DNA of 30,408 bases. Source: Scenedesmus sp. ARA3. Taxonomy: Eukaryota; Chlorophyta; Chlorophyceae; Sphaeropleales; Scenedesmaceae. The position numbers and the translations under genes were made by a program. The notes under the pieces are model-generated. The model saw nothing but the letters and a program-made list of their open reading frames with translations. It ran no database searches and was not told the origin of the DNA. Numbering within the stretch: the first letter of the stretch is position 1; each line of letters opens with the position of its first letter. Positions 23,368 to 30,408 of this stretch are shown here, in pieces. The stretch lies in NCBI GenBank assembly GCA_004335835.1, contig RWJK01001203.1:19978-50385 (forward strand), in the 5' to 3' direction.

Positions 23368-24200
23368 TAGGCGCTGCCCCTGTGCGCAGCTCCAGCCTGA
23401 AGGACGTGCTCAAGGAGGCCTTTGCGGGTCTGCGCAGCAAGGGCAAGGGAGACAAGAGCGGCTCGCCAAAGTGGGTGCCGCAACATGGAACACAGTGTGC
23501 CATGGTGTGCAGCTGTCAGCTATCCAGCTGGCAGATGCCCCTGCTGGCAATGGTGTTTTCTGGCGGGGAGCAGGCCACATGGGAGGTTGCTGCAGCACGC
23601 TTGCCTGCTGCCGCAGCAGCATCTGCATTTGCTGCACTATAAAGCACGCCGCTTGGACAGGCAAAAATCATGTTCGAGGCAAGAACGACATCGATATCAA
23701 GGCTGCAGGCCTTGGTACTCATTCTGACAGCACCCTGTCTGTTGCTGTTGCAGGCCCAAGAGCAGCAGCAGCAGCAGCAAGGCTGATGATGATGTGTACA
23801 CCACGCCTATGAAGCAGCAGGCCACGCCCAGCAGGGCCGGCGCGCTGCCAGACAGCAGGAGGCTGTCCAGCATGGGTGGGGCAGGTGCGCCAGCTGCAAT
23901 GCTACAATGCTACAATGCTGCTTTTCCATCAGGCTCATTATGTACTCCGGCGACTGCACAATTTTACAGCTGATACCTGGCAGTCGCATAGCAAGCACAT
24001 CGTGCTGCCAGACAGCAGGCGGCTGTCCAGCACAGGTGGAGCAGGTGCCGCCGGTGTTACTGCTGCTAGCTGCAGATGTACTGCTGTGGCGCGTGTTGGC
24101 CAAGACATATGCAGGGTTGTGCTCGTGTGCATGAACGCAGCGTCGTGCTGCTGGCATGGCTGCTCCCCTGCTTCTACAAACTGCGCCACATATCCAAACG

Positions 24201-24234
<34 letters not shown>

Positions 24235-25689
24235 ACAGACGCCGCCAGCCTCAAGGACGTGTTCAGCGCCTTTGCCGGCTTTGGCATCCACACGCCCACG
24301 CCCACGAAGGCAGCGGAGCCGGTGTTCCACACCAACACCTCCACGCCCACCACGGTGCGGCGGCTGAGCACGCCAGGCAGCGCGGCAGGCGGCAAGCCGG
24401 CAGGCCCCGGCATGGACGGCTTCAGGTGCGTTTTGGGAGAGAGCGTAAGGGGTGGCAAGGGGTGGGTGGGCAGCGGGGGCGGCTGAGCACGCCGGGCAGC
24501 GCGGCAGGCGGCAAGCCGGCAGGGCCCGGCATGGACGGCTTCAGGTGGGGGTTGGAGATATCGGCATGATTGAATGCGGCCAGGGGGCAAAACAGGGGCA
24601 GGTCCAGTGGGGATGGTGGGGCAGCGCACCAGGCGGCAAGCCGGCAGGCCCCGGCATGGACGGCTTCAGGTGGGGGTTGGAGATATCGGCATGATTAGAC
24701 GTGGCCAGGGCGCAAAACGGGGGACAGGTGCAGTGTGAGCACCCAAGGCAGCGCGGCAGGAGGCAATCCAGCAGGGCCCGGCATGGACGGCTTCAGTGGG
24801 AGGCCAAAGAACTGCGACCATAGCACCGCAATAGGCTTTGGCTGTCGTGGCTACCCACATTGCTACACAGCTATCTGTGAAAGGACTGCTGTATAGAAGC
24901 TGCGCAGTGCTCCGCAGCCTGGATGCAGCTGTCTGAGGTGCTGAACTCTGCCCGTCCCCTCGCACGCTCGTGCTTGTGCTTGCTCCGCTTCTGCTGCTGC
25001 CGGCCAGGTTTGTGAAGCTGTGCAGGGAGGCCGGCCTGATTGACAGCCGCTTCAGCACCACGGCGGCTGACCTGGTGTTCGCCAAGGTCAAGACAAAGGT
25101 GAGAAAGCGCTTTTTGTGATGCCAATGTGTGCAGCGCTGTGTGTAATGCCTGTATGTCGACAGAGCGTTTGCATTTGTGTTGCCTGCAGCGCTGTGTCTG
25201 GACGTTGGAAGCGTTGCAGCAGTCAGCGTGCTATGGTGCAGATCGCAGCAGCACAGCAGCCTGACCACACCGCCTGCACCACAATATGCACAGACAACTA
25301 TATCAGTGGCTCAGTCCAGCTTTGCTCTTACACGGTCACCAGCATGGAGCCAACTACAAGTGCACTCACATGGGCCTCATCATCATAGCACGTGTGTCAC
25401 CGCAAGCAGCGTTTGCCTGCTGTTGTCCGTCTCTGTTCTAATACAGGGTGCCAAGAAGATCAGCTATGAGCAGTTCAACGAGGCGTTGGCCATGATCGCA
25501 GCAGACAAGGGCATCGCCACAGCAGACGTGGTGGCAGCGATCGAGCACTGTGGAGGCCCTGCCTTCAACACGGCCTGCACACCGTCAAGCGCCTTTGGCA
25601 CTGTCAGCACGCTGACAGTGACGCCAGACGCGATGCGCTTCCAGGATGCAGCAGCAGGCACCCTACTGCTGGCTGGCGGCAACAGCTGA
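15355..25689 (+). CDS. EF-hand and double p25-alpha (TPPP-like) protein with an N-terminal MLKL-NTD-like helical region
   Basis: Twenty-one exons: 15355-15384, 15647-15794, 16103-16213, 16477-16572, 17144-17226, 17522-17639, 18121-18215, 18722-18988, 19209-19416, 19613-19662, 20325-20429, 20978-21052, 21385-21483, 21889-22007, 22303-22433, 22709-22894, 23371-23470, 23754-23884, 24239-24425, 25008-25098, 25447-25689. They total 2673 bases, 890 residues, all in phase. Residues 20-156 are helical and resemble the MLKL N-terminal four-helix bundle (CSRISTLGLDVLVVLEHA; GWLLRMACNERMKEEFDTL). Residues 303-314 form a canonical EF-hand loop, DRNKSGAIEEDE, with a degenerate partner near 365-380. Residues 386-510 match p25-alpha (FVSFASFG, KLCRDCGLLG, TDVDLIFAKVKTKG, ITFEQ, then SLYTGVYARGGP). 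A second, partial p25-alpha-like segment is at 718-850. p25-alpha proteins bind tubulin, so a calcium-responsive microtubule role is inferred. Exon 16477-16572 has the weakest acceptor. Confidence 0.85.
16216..16257 (+). repeat. (CAG)14 tract at a 5' splice site
   Basis: Fourteen perfect CAG units begin two bases after the GT of the donor of exon 16103-16213, so the tract is intronic in the model. Confidence 0.9.
16675..16710 (+). repeat. Donor-side copy of exon 16477-16572
   Basis: The exon end encoding VDGFVKQ plus its GTGA donor recurs about 130 bases downstream in the next intron. Confidence 0.8.
17033..17095 (+). repeat. Acceptor-side copy of exon 17144-17226, in frame
   Basis: GWLLRMACNERMKEEFDTL is encoded at 17033-17090 and again in the true exon from 17144. 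A GCCCAG acceptor precedes the first copy. The 111 bases between the two starts contain no stop and keep frame, so use of the upstream acceptor would add 37 residues. Confidence 0.85.
17640..18120 (+). other. Intron of the EF-hand/p25 gene
   Basis: A 481-base intron. Its 3' half is rich in GCTGCTGCAACACTTGCT-like degenerate repeats (about 17990-18120) leading to the CTGCAG acceptor. No exon copy is seen. Confidence 0.6.
18287..18645 (+). repeat. Partial copies of exons 18121-18215 and 18722-18988
   Basis: Two donor-side copies of the exon encoding LLEVPVELLAEEVAQ lie at about 18287-18335 and 18386-18448, both with GTGCG or GTGGG donors. One acceptor-side copy of the exon start encoding VPESDLDLDTLYH lies at 18598-18645. 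Confidence 0.8.
20021..20280 (+). repeat. Three acceptor-side copies of the p25-alpha exon 20325-20429
   Basis: The exon start encoding PVEEMDGAHFQ appears at 20024, 20133 and 20237 before the true exon at 20325. Each follows a CAG. The first has TAG in place of the CAG for Gln. The other two diverge after the Gln codon (ATCAGCA...). Confidence 0.9.
20507..20694 (+). repeat. Two donor-side copies of the p25-alpha exon 20325-20429
   Basis: The exon end (LLGRHLSTTDVDL-FAK) is repeated at about 20507-20571 with a GTGCG donor, and more weakly at about 20643-20694, where it ends in CAG/GTTTC. Confidence 0.85.
20816..20925 (+). repeat. Two acceptor-side copies of exon 20978-21052
   Basis: CTGCAG followed by versions of the sequence encoding VKTKGTRKIT occurs at about 20813-20850 (with a TAA) and 20894-20920 (degenerate), upstream of the true exon. 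Confidence 0.7.
21345..21384 (+). repeat. (CTG)n tract at a 3' splice site
   Basis: A run of CTG units leads to TCGCCAG and exon 21385-21483. Confidence 0.8.
22434..22708 (+). other. Intron of the EF-hand/p25 gene
   Basis: A 275-base GT-AG intron with no copy of either flanking exon. Nothing else recognised. Confidence 0.6.
23083..23400 (+). repeat. Threefold tandem array: (CTG)n + acceptor + SLKDVLK exon start
   Basis: Copies of the exon start (GAAPVRS-SLKDVLK) begin at 23112, 23243 and 23371, spaced 131 and 128 bases. Each follows a CTG tract ending in CAG or TAG. Only the third reads on to a donor (23471). The first two read into TGTCCCCACCCACACATGCT and the next CTG tract. Confidence 0.92.
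23996..24050 (+). repeat. Donor-side copy of exon 23754-23884
   Basis: The exon end encoding LPDSRRLSS, with its GCAG/GTGC donor context, recurs in the next intron. Confidence 0.8.
24200..24238 (+). repeat. (CTG)n tract at a 3' splice site
   Basis: CTG units lead directly to the GTTACAG acceptor of exon 24239-24425. Confidence 0.8.
24478..24800 (+). repeat. Three donor-side copies of exon 24239-24425
   Basis: The exon end (LSTPGSAAGGKPAGPGMDGF) recurs at about 24480-24544, 24622-24669 and 24737-24795. The first two carry a GTGGGGGTTGGAGATATCGG donor segment shared with each other but not with the true exon (GTGCGT), so they arose from one another. The last has lost the GT. Confidence 0.9.
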
Positions 25690-26580
25690 GCATGCATGCA
25701 TTGTGCTGTGCGCTTGCGATGTCAGTGGTGACGTGTGACTGCCTTTGTTGTTCCTGTTGGTGAGGAGGCACAACCGTTTTGCTGCTGCATGGTGGGGGCC
25801 AGAGAGTTTTGTGCTGACGGAACGTTCAGCTACATGATGCACGCCAGCGCCGGGTTTTCATGCATCTGTGTTGCACGTGAGCACTTATGACCACCAGCAG
25901 CAGCTTGCAACGACTTAACATGGTGGCCAAGGTTGGTTTGCTGATCAAGGAACGGCATGACAGGTGACGGGTGACTGCTGCGGCTGGTTTGGTGAAACGT
26001 GTTGATGGTGGCATGACAGGTGGGCATGACCCCGTTGCACACGTGTGTGCTGGGAGCCACTGCGCTGATCAACATCGAGGTTACTGACGTGACGTTGTGG
26101 CCGCGCTGTGCCTGCTTGCATTGACTTTTTTGGAGTATTACCAGTAGTAATCTAAGAGTAACCACATGGTTTTGGTGTCTGAGTGTGTGTATACCAAAGG
26201 CCCTTTAGTACTACCCGGTTGGCTGACCACCTTGCCCCCGAGGCATGTTGTGCTGTGCATACTGCAGCAGTTTTGGCTTTAATATCTGCATCCGGCTAGT
26301 AGCACATCACACTGCGTTTGCATGCGGTTGCTTGATGTCCTGGTTTGCAGTTTCATGAGGGTCGTGATCGGAACTTGTTAGCCTGCTGGGGCTTGCTGAG
26401 CAGCAATGCAGCTGTTTCGCGGCTGCAAGGGCTGGTGCACTCACATCCATGCGGTGACCATGTACCTTTTGTTCCGGGGGTTCTGCACCTAGGTACTACC
26501 TACATGTAGTACTTGTGAAAGGACTTGTGTCAGGGGGCTCTGCTACATCCGGACCATGATGACATGATGGCGCTGAGCAA

Positions 26581-26585
26581 TGTAA
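26581..26585 (+). terminator. TGTAA polyadenylation signal of the EF-hand/p25 gene
   Basis: This is the first TGTAA after the stop at 25689, giving a 3' UTR of about 0.9 kb, which is long but not unusual for green algae. Confidence 0.45.
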
Positions 26586-26599
26586 ACAGAACGGAAGAT

Positions 26600-26604
26600 T
26601 TACA
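26600..26604 (-). terminator. TGTAA polyadenylation signal of the helical-repeat gene
   Basis: TTACA on the plus strand is TGTAA on the minus strand, 195 bases past the stop of the 851-residue gene and the first one met. Confidence 0.55.
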
Positions 26605-26798
26605 AGCCATGGACATCAGTGACACAGGTCCCATATGCCGCGGCATACACGGCCGTATGGGAACTTTCTTGAAGGTCATGTGCTGAATCACCATCTTGAA
26701 GCGCCCAGCCTTATTGCGGCAACAACATATCATGCAATTGCACAACAACACCCCTTGATGCTTGCAAGCCCTTTCCGCACGAAACAGGCACGCAGTGC

Positions 26799-29354
26799 TC
26801 ATCCCAACTTCAGCTGCTGCTTCAGCATCTCAAGCCACTCCTCACTAGCTCCAACCACGCCTGCAAGCTGCACAAGTGCTGCAGCAGCATCAGAGCCTAA
26901 GCACTTCACAGCCCGCAGCCCAGACATGAGCGATGTCAGCAGCTGCTTCGGCAGCAGCTGCTGCACTGCCTGCTGCATCAGCACATACACAACCTCAGGC
27001 TGCTGCTGCAGCGCTGCTGCGCCCCGAAGTGCAAGCACTGCTCGCAGCGCCTGCAACTGCGCCTGCTGCTGCCCTTCGCGCTGCTGCTGCTGCCACTGCT
27101 GCTGCGCCAGCACCAGCTGCAGCAGCTGCGCCACCAACACATCTGCTACGTGCTTGGCAGCAGGCCGCTCACACAGGCTGCACACTGCTGCCGCATCTCC
27201 TAGCTGCACTTCTGTTGCTGCCAGCCTCGCTACCACCTCCGCCTCCCACTGCCTGCGCTGCTCTTTCTCAAACTTGCTGTTTTGCTGATAAGCACGAAAC
27301 AGGCGAGCATTGCGCTCGAAGAACTCCAGCAGAGCCTGAAACACAGGCGAGCCGTAGCCTGACTGAATCAGCTCCAGCTGCAGCGCCTGCTCTGTCGCTG
27401 GCCCAGGCAAACGCTGAAGATGCAGTTTAAACGTCCACTGCCCGCGCACGTGGCAGCTCCTGCTGCTGATGCTCTCATCGTACAGCACGCCTTTGGCTGC
27501 GGCCAGCTGCAGCAGCTGATGTGCATTGCTCGCTGCTTGCAGGTAGCTGCGCATCGGCACATCCAGCGCCGTGAAGATTGCCTTCACAGCAGCTGTGTGC
27601 CCGCACTGCAGCGCCAGCAGCAGCACAGACACTGCCTCGTCTGCAGGCAGCTCCGCAGCAGCAGCCCCGCACTTGCATAAAGCACTGATGACTTCGCTGC
27701 TTGCGCCTTGCTCAATGGCCATGCGCATCAAGCTGAGCAGTTCTGCTGCAGGCAGCAGATCCGACACTGCCTCAGTGCCACACACTGCTGGCACACTGCC
27801 GCACTTTTGCTGTATGGCTGCTTGCAGGAAAGCTACCACACCTGCAGTGCCCAGGCCGCTGCTGCGCTGCACCCGCGGCCACTTCTTTGCCTGCTGCTTC
27901 TCACACACATACACCTGCGCTAGCCACAGCAGCAGTGAAGCTGCTGTGGCTGCCTGCTGCTGCGCAACTGTCTGCTGGAACAACGCAGCCACGGCGGCCG
28001 TATCCATCTTCTCGGCTGAATTCATTTTGCACAGCGCTGCAACTGACACAGCGTCGTCTCGCGACACCAGCTGCTGCAGCCAGCCCAGCATTGCAGGGCC
28101 GGCGAGGTCATAAGACCGCTGTGCCCGACGCGCGAGCAAGACGAACACCTCACTGTTGCACGCCTCGCAAGCTGCAGTCAGCAGCCTGGTGAGGTGCGAT
28201 GCGGCCAAGCGCTTTGCTGCTGGCAGCTTGAGCAGCGCTGACAGGGCCCCAGGCTGGCTGTGCTGTACTGCCACATGCATCAGGGCCTCTGCCGCTTGCA
28301 GGCTGACGCAATGCCCTGCCAAGGACTCAGCAGTAGCCTGCAGGACAGCCGCGTGGCCCTTGACTATCTGCTGCTGCATCGCTGCCACTACTGCATCAGC
28401 AGGTGGGCTCTGCCAGCCAAGCGCTTTATTTGTGGCTTGCAGGAAGTGTGCGTGCCCACGCAGCAGCGCGAGATCCAGCAGGTGCTGCTTTGCTGCAGGC
28501 AGCAGTGCCTGTAGCGCTGCCTGCTGCTCCTGCTGCCAGTCCTGCAGCACTGCATGCTGCTCTGGCGAGTCCCCGACGCACCCGCTTGCGTTGTGCAGCA
28601 GTGCACCGGTAAGGTTGGCTAGAGGATCTTGACAGATGTAGCCGACGCTGCCAGGTGACATGCTGAGAGCCACAGTCAGCAGGTCATACAGCTCTGCTGG
28701 GGTCGGCTGCAAGGCTGCCAGCCGCTGCTGCAACTCTGCTGCAGCTGCTGCGCCGTCTGTGCTCGTGGCCTGCTCGACAAGCTTTCCAGAGAACATCACT
28801 CCTGCAAGTGCTGGCCATTGACCCTGCGCCAGGTACTGCTGCAGCTGCTGCTGCAGCCGCCCGGCTGCGACGGTAGCTGCTATGCTGACAGGTGTGCTGA
28901 TGTTGTGTTGAAGCTGCTCATCTAGGTAGACTGCTGCCTGCAGCCACACTTGCAGGCCCTGCGCGCCACTGTGCGCTGCTGCCAACAGCTGCGGGTATGA
29001 CGGGTTGATGCCCGCAGTAGTCAGCAGCCTGGCGCACTGCAGGGGCACATCTGATATGCAGGCGAGCTGCTGCACTGTGTCTGGCCCTGCTGCTGCTACT
29101 GCTGCTGGCCCGGCTGTGTTGAGCAGCCACAGGAAGCCCTGCAGCAGCAGATAAGCAGTGTGCATGCAGTTGGTTGAAGAATTGCAGAAATGCAGGGCTG
29201 ACTGCTTGGCAGCTGCTTGGTTCAGCAGAGGCCAAACACTGCATAGTGTCAGCCTCAAATGCTTGTGTGGTCCGGGAGCTGCATTAGTTGAAACTGCAGG
29301 ATTGCTTTGTTCGGGCAGCGCACCTGCAGGCACTGCTGCTGATGTGGTGCACAT
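26799..29354 (-). CDS. Alpha-helical repeat protein of unknown function (851 residues, single exon)
   Basis: An uninterrupted 2556-base frame from ATG at 29354 to TGA. No family is recognised with certainty. The body is Ala/Leu/Gln-rich and contains spaced helical pairs such as ALSALLKLPAAKRLAASHL and VLLLALQCGHTAAVKAIF, which resemble degenerate ankyrin-like or similar solenoid repeats. Residues about 680-710 (FERNARLFRAYQQNSKFEKE onwards) are charged and may be a coiled coil. The C-terminal 85 residues end EEWLEMLKQQLKLG and are matched by the next gene at the window edge, so this is a local multigene family. The first roughly 80 residues look less like the rest, and a TGCTGCAG/GG at about 29127-29135 could be an acceptor, so the true N-terminus may come from an upstream exon. 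It may serve protein-protein binding; nothing shows a reaction. Confidence 0.8.
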   Translation of the reverse strand: MCTTSAAVPAGALPEQSNPAVSTNAAPGPHKHLRLTLCSVWPLLNQAAAKQSALHFCNSSTNCMHTAYLLLQGFLWLLNTAGPAAVAAAGPDTVQQLACISDVPLQCARLLTTAGINPSYPQLLAAAHSGAQGLQVWLQAAVYLDEQLQHNISTPVSIAATVAAGRLQQQLQQYLAQGQWPALAGVMFSGKLVEQATSTDGAAAAAELQQRLAALQPTPAELYDLLTVALSMSPGSVGYICQDPLANLTGALLHNASGCVGDSPEQHAVLQDWQQEQQAALQALLPAAKQHLLDLALLRGHAHFLQATNKALGWQSPPADAVVAAMQQQIVKGHAAVLQATAESLAGHCVSLQAAEALMHVAVQHSQPGALSALLKLPAAKRLAASHLTRLLTAACEACNSEVFVLLARRAQRSYDLAGPAMLGWLQQLVSRDDAVSVAALCKMNSAEKMDTAAVAALFQQTVAQQQAATAASLLLWLAQVYVCEKQQAKKWPRVQRSSGLGTAGVVAFLQAAIQQKCGSVPAVCGTEAVSDLLPAAELLSLMRMAIEQGASSEVISALCKCGAAAAELPADEAVSVLLLALQCGHTAAVKAIFTALDVPMRSYLQAASNAHQLLQLAAAKGVLYDESISSRSCHVRGQWTFKLHLQRLPGPATEQALQLELIQSGYGSPVFQALLEFFERNARLFRAYQQNSKFEKEQRRQWEAEVVARLAATEVQLGDAAAVCSLCERPAAKHVADVLVAQLLQLVLAQQQWQQQQREGQQQAQLQALRAVLALRGAAALQQQPEVVYVLMQQAVQQLLPKQLLTSLMSGLRAVKCLGSDAAAALVQLAGVVGASEEWLEMLKQQLKLG

Positions 29355-30135
29355 GCGCAGTCCCTCACAGCAGGCGGCAGCAGCTGAGCTACACTTTGTC
29401 GCATGGATTGGCTGACCACGGTCTTGATGAGCCTGCTACAGGTGCTGAGCCGAGCGAGAGAGCAGAGATCGCACTTGGGCGCAGAAAGCGCCACAACCTG
29501 GTGAGAGCAGTCCATCGTGTCTTTGAACTAGGGGCATCACCTTGACCCGGAAGCTGATTCAAAATTTACCTGTTAAGAGCAACTGTGCGCTTCCAGGCAA
29601 CTTTCAGTTTCATTCGAATTCTGACATGACAACCTCCTCGTCGATTTGGCAATGGTTGCCTTTACCATGTCAAGTACATGGAGGAATCGACGAGCAGCGC
29701 CTAACTGCTGAGTTGCTGTCAGTACGCTGCTGCTGCTCGTTGGTGCATTGCCCGGCTAGCCACCAGAGGGATAGCAGTACAGTTGAAGTGTACCGCCTGT
29801 AACAAGAATTGCCTGCTGAGCAAGGGGACATTCTGCCAGCATGGTTGTGAATAGATCGTCAATGATATTAACAGCTGCACAGTGCTGATGAACCTACTGC
29901 ACAACCTCTGCATGACCCAGCTGCAGTGCTGCTGCCAGCAGCTTCCACGCCACCTGGCTGCTGCGCTGCATCCAGCCTGCACAGCGCATCGACAGCGCTG
30001 CTGTTGTTGCACTGCACAGCGCTGCAGCAGGCCCAGTAGGGCCCTTCACAAGGCATCGCCATCACATATATAGCATGACATGCAGCAACTCGTTCCACTT
30101 GATGTTTGCAGAACCACTATTCAGCCATGCATTGA
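29355..30135. other. Intergenic region between helical-repeat paralogues
   Basis: Contains the upstream region of the 851-residue gene, the 3' UTR of its paralogue and a decayed coding remnant. No promoter element that I can defend. Confidence 0.5.
29835..30035 (-). pseudogene. Decayed fragment resembling the helical-repeat family
   Basis: On the minus strand one frame reads KLLAAALQLGHAEVVQ, then TAG, then more open sequence. This resembles VLLLALQCGHTAAVK in the intact gene. The adjoining upstream piece (SSAVDALCRLDAAQQ) is in another frame. A stop plus a frameshift suggests a remnant of a third paralogue, but the match is short and the composition is biased. Confidence 0.3.
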
Positions 30136-30408
30136 TCATCCCAGCTTCAGCTGCTGCTTCAGCATGCTCAGCCACTCCTCACTAGCCCCAGCCCCTACTG
30201 CGAGTTGCACTAGTGCTGCAGCATCATCAGGCCCTAGGCAATCCACAGCCTGCAGCCCACGCACCAGCACCTTCAATGGCTGCTTCGGCAGCTGCTGCTG
30301 CACTGCCTGCTGCATCAGCGCATACACTATTTGTGGCCACTGCTGCAGTGCTGCCGCGCCCGGCAGCGCCAGCACTGCTCGCAGCACCTGCTGCTGCAGC
30401 TGCCACTG
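30136..30408 (-). CDS. Helical-repeat paralogue, C-terminal end (continues beyond the window)
   Basis: Ninety codons are open from the window edge to TGA at 30138-30136. The protein end reads ALVQLAVGAGASEEWLSMLK then QQLKLG, against ALVQLAGVVGASEEWLEMLK then QQLKLG in the gene at 26799-29354. Most of the 83 comparable residues are identical. The same strand and order indicate a head-to-tail tandem duplicate. The rest of the gene lies to the right. Confidence 0.85.
   Translation of the reverse strand, partial: QWQLQQQVLRAVLALPGAAALQQWPQIVYALMQQAVQQQLPKQPLKVLVRGLQAVDCLGPDDAAALVQLAVGAGASEEWLSMLKQQLKLG

Larger units (their letters stand above)
25690..26798. other. Intergenic region between convergent genes
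   Basis: Both 3' UTRs should lie here. There is a perfect 7-base inverted repeat (GTACTAC/GTAGTAC) at 26493-26512 and an imperfect one at about 26628-26662. No coding signal was seen. Confidence 0.6.

Noticed and set aside
26635..27430. Plus-strand Ser/Cys/Ala frames overlapping the helical-repeat gene
   Set aside because: They are antisense shadows of the 851-residue frame created by its CAG/CTG-rich codons.

Overview
The window looks like nuclear DNA from a green alga, probably a chlorophycean such as a Scenedesmus/Tetradesmus relative. This rests on short GT-AG introns, GC-rich coding sequence, very abundant CTG/CAG triplets, TGTAA polyadenylation-like motifs downstream of several genes, a plant-type SYP5 Qc-SNARE and a p25-alpha (TPPP-like) gene. 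The exact taxon is inference. I built the gene models by hand from open frames, splice sites and exon phase; every listed junction is phase-consistent.

Layout. (1) 1-1387, +: last four exons of a strictosidine-synthase-like/APMAP-type beta-propeller gene, cut by the window start. (2) 2451-11131, +: a 16-exon coiled-coil gene (703 residues visible) of unknown function; its first exon was not found. (3) 12277-14775, -: a complete six-exon SYP51/52-type Qc-SNARE of 234 residues, whose SNARE zero-layer residue is His instead of Gln. (4) 15355-25689, +: a complete 21-exon gene for an 890-residue protein combining an N-terminal four-helix region resembling the MLKL N-terminal domain family, an EF-hand, two p25-alpha-like segments and a Ser-rich linker with repeated R-R-x-S motifs. 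It is divergent from the SNARE gene across a 579-base shared promoter region. (5) 26799-29354, -: a single-exon gene for an 851-residue alpha-helical repeat protein, convergent with gene 4. (6) 30136-30408, -: the 3' end of a paralogue of gene 5, with a decayed fragment of probably the same family between them. A 41-base assembly gap lies at 12195-12235.

The strongest unexplained structure is that many exons in genes 1-4 have extra partial copies in the adjoining intron. Copies that include the acceptor lie upstream of the true exon, often each with its own (CTG)n tract. Copies that include the donor lie downstream. This is what repeated tandem duplication across single splice junctions would leave. 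Most copies are broken by stops or missing splice sites, but at least two could be used in frame: a spare exon at 8476-8603, and an upstream acceptor at 17033 that would insert 37 residues containing a hydrophobic stretch. The single-exon gene 5 shows no such duplications.

Genes 2 and 4 could both concern microtubule structures (coiled coil; p25-alpha), and the SNARE concerns endosome/vacuole fusion. Nothing in the sequence shows that the genes act together.
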